Assembly: GCF_016755875.1 (NCBI RefSeq)
Contig: NZ_BNED01000005.1
Coordinates: 4,974,001 to 5,038,000 of the forward strand
Direction of reading: 5' to 3'
Source of the DNA: Streptomyces spororaveus
GTDB lineage: Bacteria > Actinomycetota > Actinomycetes > Streptomycetales > Streptomycetaceae
DNA: 64,000 nucleotides
The notes under the pieces are model-generated. The model saw only the letters and a program-made list of their open reading frames with translations. It was not told where the DNA came from and searched no databases. Below, one piece after another: positions 61,241 through 64,000 of the stretch. The translations under genes were made by a program, and so were the position numbers. Each line of letters starts with the position of its first letter. Position 1 is the first letter of the stretch.

Positions 61241-62611
61241 ATGTCCGGGACCGGCGACGCGTACCGGCAGGTACTCCAGAAGATCGACGCGCACGGCGTC
61301 GAGCTGATCCGCTTCCTGTGGGTCGACCACAACGGCATCGTCCGGGGCAAGGCGGTGACCCGCCGGTACCTGGAATCCCGGATGGCATCGGGCATCGGGC
61401 TGGCCAAGTCCCGGCAGGCGGCCGGCCTCATGGACATCGGTGTGCCGGTGCCCGGCTTCGACGCCGTCGGCGAGGTGCGCCTGGTCCCCGACCCCGAGAC
61501 CTTCGTCGCGCTCCCGCACGCGCCGGGCTCCGGCGCCATGCTGTGCGACCTGGTCCAGCTGGACGACGAGCCCTGGGACGCCTGCCCCCGTACCTTCCTG
61601 AAGTCCGCGCTCGCGGCGGCGGGCGAACGGGAGGTCGTGGCCTCCTTCGAACCGGAGTTCACGCTCTGCGGCACCCGGCCGGAGGCCGGCGCGCTGCACG
61701 TGCTCGACGACAGCCTGTGCTTCGACAACACCGGCTTCGACGCCGCCAACGACTACGTGATCCAGCTGCTTCGGGGCCTGCAGGGGCAGGGCATCGACGT
61801 GGAGGTGTACCACCCCGAATTCGGCGCCGGACAGCACGAGATGACCCTGCGGCACGGACCGGCCCTGCGGGCGGCCGACCTCTCGGTGTGGCAGAAGGTG
61901 ATCACCCGGGGGATGGCCTCCTCCATGGGCCTGTGGGCGACCTTCGCCCCCACCCCCGCCCCCGGCTTCCGGGGCAACGGCAATCACCTGCACCTGTCCA
62001 TGTGGCAGGACCGCACGGGCCGGGGCAAGGAGAACGTGTTCGCCGACGGCGCGGACGCACTGGGCCTGTCCGAGACGGCCTACCACTTCATCGGCGGGGT
62101 GCTCCGGCACCTGCCCGGCCTGCTGGCCCTGACCTGTCCCAGCGTCAACAGCTACGAGCGGCTGCGGCCGGGCATGTGGTCCGGCGCGCACGCCGGCTAC
62201 GGCCAGGACAACCGGGAAGCCGCCGTACGGATCCCGAGCAGGCTGCGCGGCGCCGCGGCCGCGTCCACCAACGTCGAGCTCAAGGCGGTCGACTCCACCG
62301 CCAATCCGTACCTGGCCATGGGCGCGGTGATCTACGCGGGCATGGACGGCATCAACCACCGCATCGATCCGGGACCCCAGCTCGCGGAGGACCCCAACGG
62401 GCTGTCCGACGCGGAACGCGACCGCCTCGGGCTGGGCCTGCCCCGGTCCCTGGAGGAGTCGCTGGAGGCACTGCGCCGGGACGACTACCTGATGGACGTC
62501 CTGGGTCCGCTGCGCCGGCAGGTGTATCCCGCGATCAAGGAAGCCGACATCCGGGCGGTCAAGGAGATGGGGGACGACCTCGCCTTCCTGACCTACACCA
62601 CCCGCTACTGA
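61241..62611 (+). CDS. Glutamine-synthetase-family ligase (gamma-glutamylamide type)
   Basis: A 456-aa enzyme of the GS superfamily. Marks: ELIRFLWVDHNGIVRGKAVT (start of the beta-grasp part), SFEPEFTLCG and YHPEFGAGQHEMTL (metal-binding Glu residues), FRGNGNHLHLSMWQDRTG (His), and STNVELKAVDSTANPYL near the end. It lacks the adenylylation-site context of GlnA and looks like the PuuA/IpuC group, which joins glutamate to an amine. Substrate in this cluster: perhaps an aminocyclitol nitrogen or an amino-acid intermediate. It sits between the amidotransferase and the second regulator. Confidence 0.92.
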   Translation: MSGTGDAYRQVLQKIDAHGVELIRFLWVDHNGIVRGKAVTRRYLESRMASGIGLAKSRQAAGLMDIGVPVPGFDAVGEVRLVPDPETFVALPHAPGSGAMLCDLVQLDDEPWDACPRTFLKSALAAAGEREVVASFEPEFTLCGTRPEAGALHVLDDSLCFDNTGFDAANDYVIQLLRGLQGQGIDVEVYHPEFGAGQHEMTLRHGPALRAADLSVWQKVITRGMASSMGLWATFAPTPAPGFRGNGNHLHLSMWQDRTGRGKENVFADGADALGLSETAYHFIGGVLRHLPGLLALTCPSVNSYERLRPGMWSGAHAGYGQDNREAAVRIPSRLRGAAAASTNVELKAVDSTANPYLAMGAVIYAGMDGINHRIDPGPQLAEDPNGLSDAERDRLGLGLPRSLEESLEALRRDDYLMDVLGPLRRQVYPAIKEADIRAVKEMGDDLAFLTYTTRY

Positions 62612-62640
62612 CGGGCCCGCGCCCGTCACCGGAGGTCGCA

Positions 62641-63477
62641 GTGCTGGAACAACCCGCCTTCGGGCTGCGGCTGAGGGCCTTGCGCAAGGAGCGAGGACTG
62701 TCGCAGGCCGCGCTGGCCGCCGGCGGCCTTTCCACCGGCTACCTGTCCCGGCTTGAGTCGGGCACCCGGCCGCCCACCCGACGGGTCCTCGAACATCTCA
62801 CCAGGCAGCTGGGCCTGCCGCCGTCGGCCTTCGCCAGGAAGTCGAGCCGGAGCCTGGCCCTGGCCCTGGCCCTGGCCGTGTCCTCGGCGCGCATCGGCAC
62901 GGTCGCCGACGATCTCGCCGTGCTGCTGCACGCGGGCGAGGACCGGCTCGATCCCGGCCTGCGCTGGCAGTCGCTGTGGCTGCTGGCCTCGGTACGGGAC
63001 GAGGAGGCCCGGTACGAGGACGCACACGAGCTCCTCGTCGAGCTCGGCGAGCTCAGCGAGTCGATCGGCATCCCCGAGCTGACCGTACGAGCCCGCACCC
63101 GGCTGTCCCGGTGCTCCCTGCGGCTGGGGAACGCCGACAGCGCCCGCGCCGAGGCACAGGAGGCACACCGCCTGGCCGAGGGCCTGTCGGTGGACGACCG
63201 GTCCGACGCCCTGCACGCGCTGATCCGCGCGGAGGCCGAGTCGGGCCGCCCGGACGAGGCCCGGGCCCACGCCCGCGAACTGTGCGAGATCACCGCGGCG
63301 GAGCCCGGGCCCCTGCACGTCGAGGCCCTGTGGGTGGCGAGCACGCTGCACGCCCGCCAGGGCGACCACGCGCAAGCCCGCCGATTAGGGGAACGCGCCC
63401 TGGACCGGCTGAGCCGCGAGAAGAACGCGTGGCTGCCGTGGGCGGCCCTGCTCCACCTCCGCCCACCCGGTCCATGA
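62641..63477 (+). CDS. Short XRE-TPR regulator, paralogue of the one at 43850
   Basis: A 278-aa protein. The GTG at 62641 follows GGAGG. The helix-turn-helix (FGLRLRALRKERGLSQAALA, then LSTGYLSRLESGTRPPTRRV) is nearly the same as in the 405-aa regulator; TPR-like helices follow (RWQSLWLLASVRDEEARYED, ALIRAEAESGRPDEARAHAR). It ends about 120 residues earlier, right before a perfect terminator, so it lacks the last TPR helices. It may be a second sensor, a dominant-negative partner, or a decaying copy. It is the last gene of the plus operon, 29 bp after the ligase. Confidence 0.88.
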   Translation: MLEQPAFGLRLRALRKERGLSQAALAAGGLSTGYLSRLESGTRPPTRRVLEHLTRQLGLPPSAFARKSSRSLALALALAVSSARIGTVADDLAVLLHAGEDRLDPGLRWQSLWLLASVRDEEARYEDAHELLVELGELSESIGIPELTVRARTRLSRCSLRLGNADSARAEAQEAHRLAEGLSVDDRSDALHALIRAEAESGRPDEARAHARELCEITAAEPGPLHVEALWVASTLHARQGDHAQARRLGERALDRLSREKNAWLPWAALLHLRPPGP

Positions 63478-63485
63478 CCGGACCC

Positions 63486-63516
63486 GCGGCCGGCCCTCCG
63501 GGGCCGGCCGCTTTTT
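63486..63516 (+). terminator. Rho-independent terminator of the biosynthetic operon
   Basis: GCGGCCGGCCC (63486-63496) and GGGCCGGCCGC (63501-63511) form a perfect 11-bp stem with a TCCG loop, followed by TTTTT (63512-63516). It begins 8 bases after the stop of the second regulator. It is the clearest terminator in the window and marks the right end of the plus-strand operon. Confidence 0.9.
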
Positions 63517-63594
63517 CACCTGCCGTTTTCCCACCCCGGGTCGCGATCCGAATATGCGACGATCCGGGCAGCGATCGAGAGGGCTGACAGACAC

Positions 63595-64000
63595 ATGGGC
63601 AAGATGCACGCGGACCAGACGGAGACCGACGCCGGCCTGGTCCGGCGGCTGCTGCGCGCTCAGTTCCCCCAGTGGGCGGACCTTCCGGTCACCCCGCTCG
63701 CCTCCGGAGGAACGGTCAACGCGATCTACCGGCTCGGCGAGGACCTGACCGTCCGGCTCCCGCTGCGTCCCGGCGGAGCCGAGGCCATCGCCATGGAGGC
63801 AGGGCTGCTCCCGAGGCTGGCGCCGCTGCTGCCCCTGCCCATCCCCGAGGTGGTGGCGACCGGCGTCCCTGGCGAGGAGTACCCCCTGGCCTGGGCGGTG
63901 CACCGGTGGATCGAGGGCCGCACCCCCGTCGAGGGCGACCTCGCCGACCCCGAGCGCGTGGCCCGCGACCTCGCCGGCTTCGCGGTCGCCATCCGGGGGA
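63595..64000 (+). CDS. Aminoglycoside-phosphotransferase-family protein (partial, runs off the window)
   Basis: The first 135 residues of an APH-family kinase: an N-terminal lobe with LASGGTVNAIYRLGEDLTVRL (nucleotide loop), AMEAGLLPRLAPLLPLPIPE and AWAVHRWIEGRTPVEGDLA. The catalytic HGD and metal-binding DxD lie beyond the window end. Members phosphorylate aminoglycosides, but most stand-alone copies in streptomycetes have other or unknown substrates. Its place directly after an aminocyclitol-type cluster makes self-resistance worth considering. The terminator upstream gives it its own promoter. Confidence 0.85.
   Translation, partial: MGKMHADQTETDAGLVRRLLRAQFPQWADLPVTPLASGGTVNAIYRLGEDLTVRLPLRPGGAEAIAMEAGLLPRLAPLLPLPIPEVVATGVPGEEYPLAWAVHRWIEGRTPVEGDLADPERVARDLAGFAVAIRG

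Overview
The DNA is from a high-GC actinomycete, almost certainly a Streptomyces-type organism. Third codon positions are nearly all G or C, GTG starts are common, and several gene families are typical of the group: DUF397/DUF5753 regulator pairs, F420 enzymes, GPP34 proteins, T7SS-type Rhs toxins and XRE-TPR cluster regulators. No rRNA, CRISPR array, intact transposase or intact integrase was seen. There is one tRNA, tRNA-Arg(CCT), at 35.9 kb.

Layout. 0-14 kb is ordinary chromosome: a GbsR/MarR regulator, a MerR/alkene-reductase divergent pair, a VOC protein, a small exported protein, a DUF397 + XRE-DUF5753 + anti-sigma-type ATPase triad, DUF4241-like and unknown proteins, an F420-type LLM oxidoreductase, an ADP-ribosylglycohydrolase, a secreted tyrosine phosphatase, the F420 precursor enzyme FbiC and an SDR. 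14.5-20.7 kb is a minus-strand polymorphic-toxin operon: SseB-like protein with ten perfect 15-bp repeats, small partner protein, 1521-aa Rhs toxin, CdiI-like immunity protein. GC drops sharply in the toxin tip and immunity gene. 21-36 kb holds a lipid kinase, an amphi-Trp protein, an aminotransferase, a second DUF397/XRE pair, a GPP34 protein, a D,D-carboxypeptidase with a very long disordered cytoplasmic arm, a polytopic membrane protein, an orphan histidine kinase and a nitroreductase-hemerythrin fusion. 36-40.4 kb lies between the tRNA and a 20-bp direct repeat of its flank. It carries gene remnants, a Tat-exported FAD oxidoreductase and a vanadium-haloperoxidase-like protein, so it may be an old insertion. 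40.4-43.3 kb is a LysR/SDR divergent locus with a coupled 51-codon ORF.

43.4-63.5 kb is the most interesting part: a biosynthetic gene cluster that I cannot match to a known product. The core is a 2-deoxy-scyllo-inosose-synthase-like cyclase plus a NeoB/BtrS-type L-glutamine:inosose aminotransferase, with an SDR and a cupin, which points to an aminocyclitol. Around them are five different ATP-grasp ligases, a glutamine-synthetase-like ligase, a class II glutamine amidotransferase, a WelO5-like 2-oxoglutarate oxygenase, a class III aminotransferase and two MFS exporters. There is no glycosyltransferase. The simplest reading is an aminocyclitol decorated by amide bonds rather than by sugars.

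Control appears to come from an XRE-TPR regulator at the left edge, divergent from a 52-aa exported peptide, and from a shorter paralogue at the end of the plus-strand operon. TTGCCAA repeats at about 10-bp spacing lie in the peptide/regulator promoter and, twice, in the divergent promoter between the two biosynthetic operons. A perfect rho-independent terminator ends the plus operon at 63.5 kb, and an aminoglycoside-phosphotransferase-family gene begins next and runs off the window.
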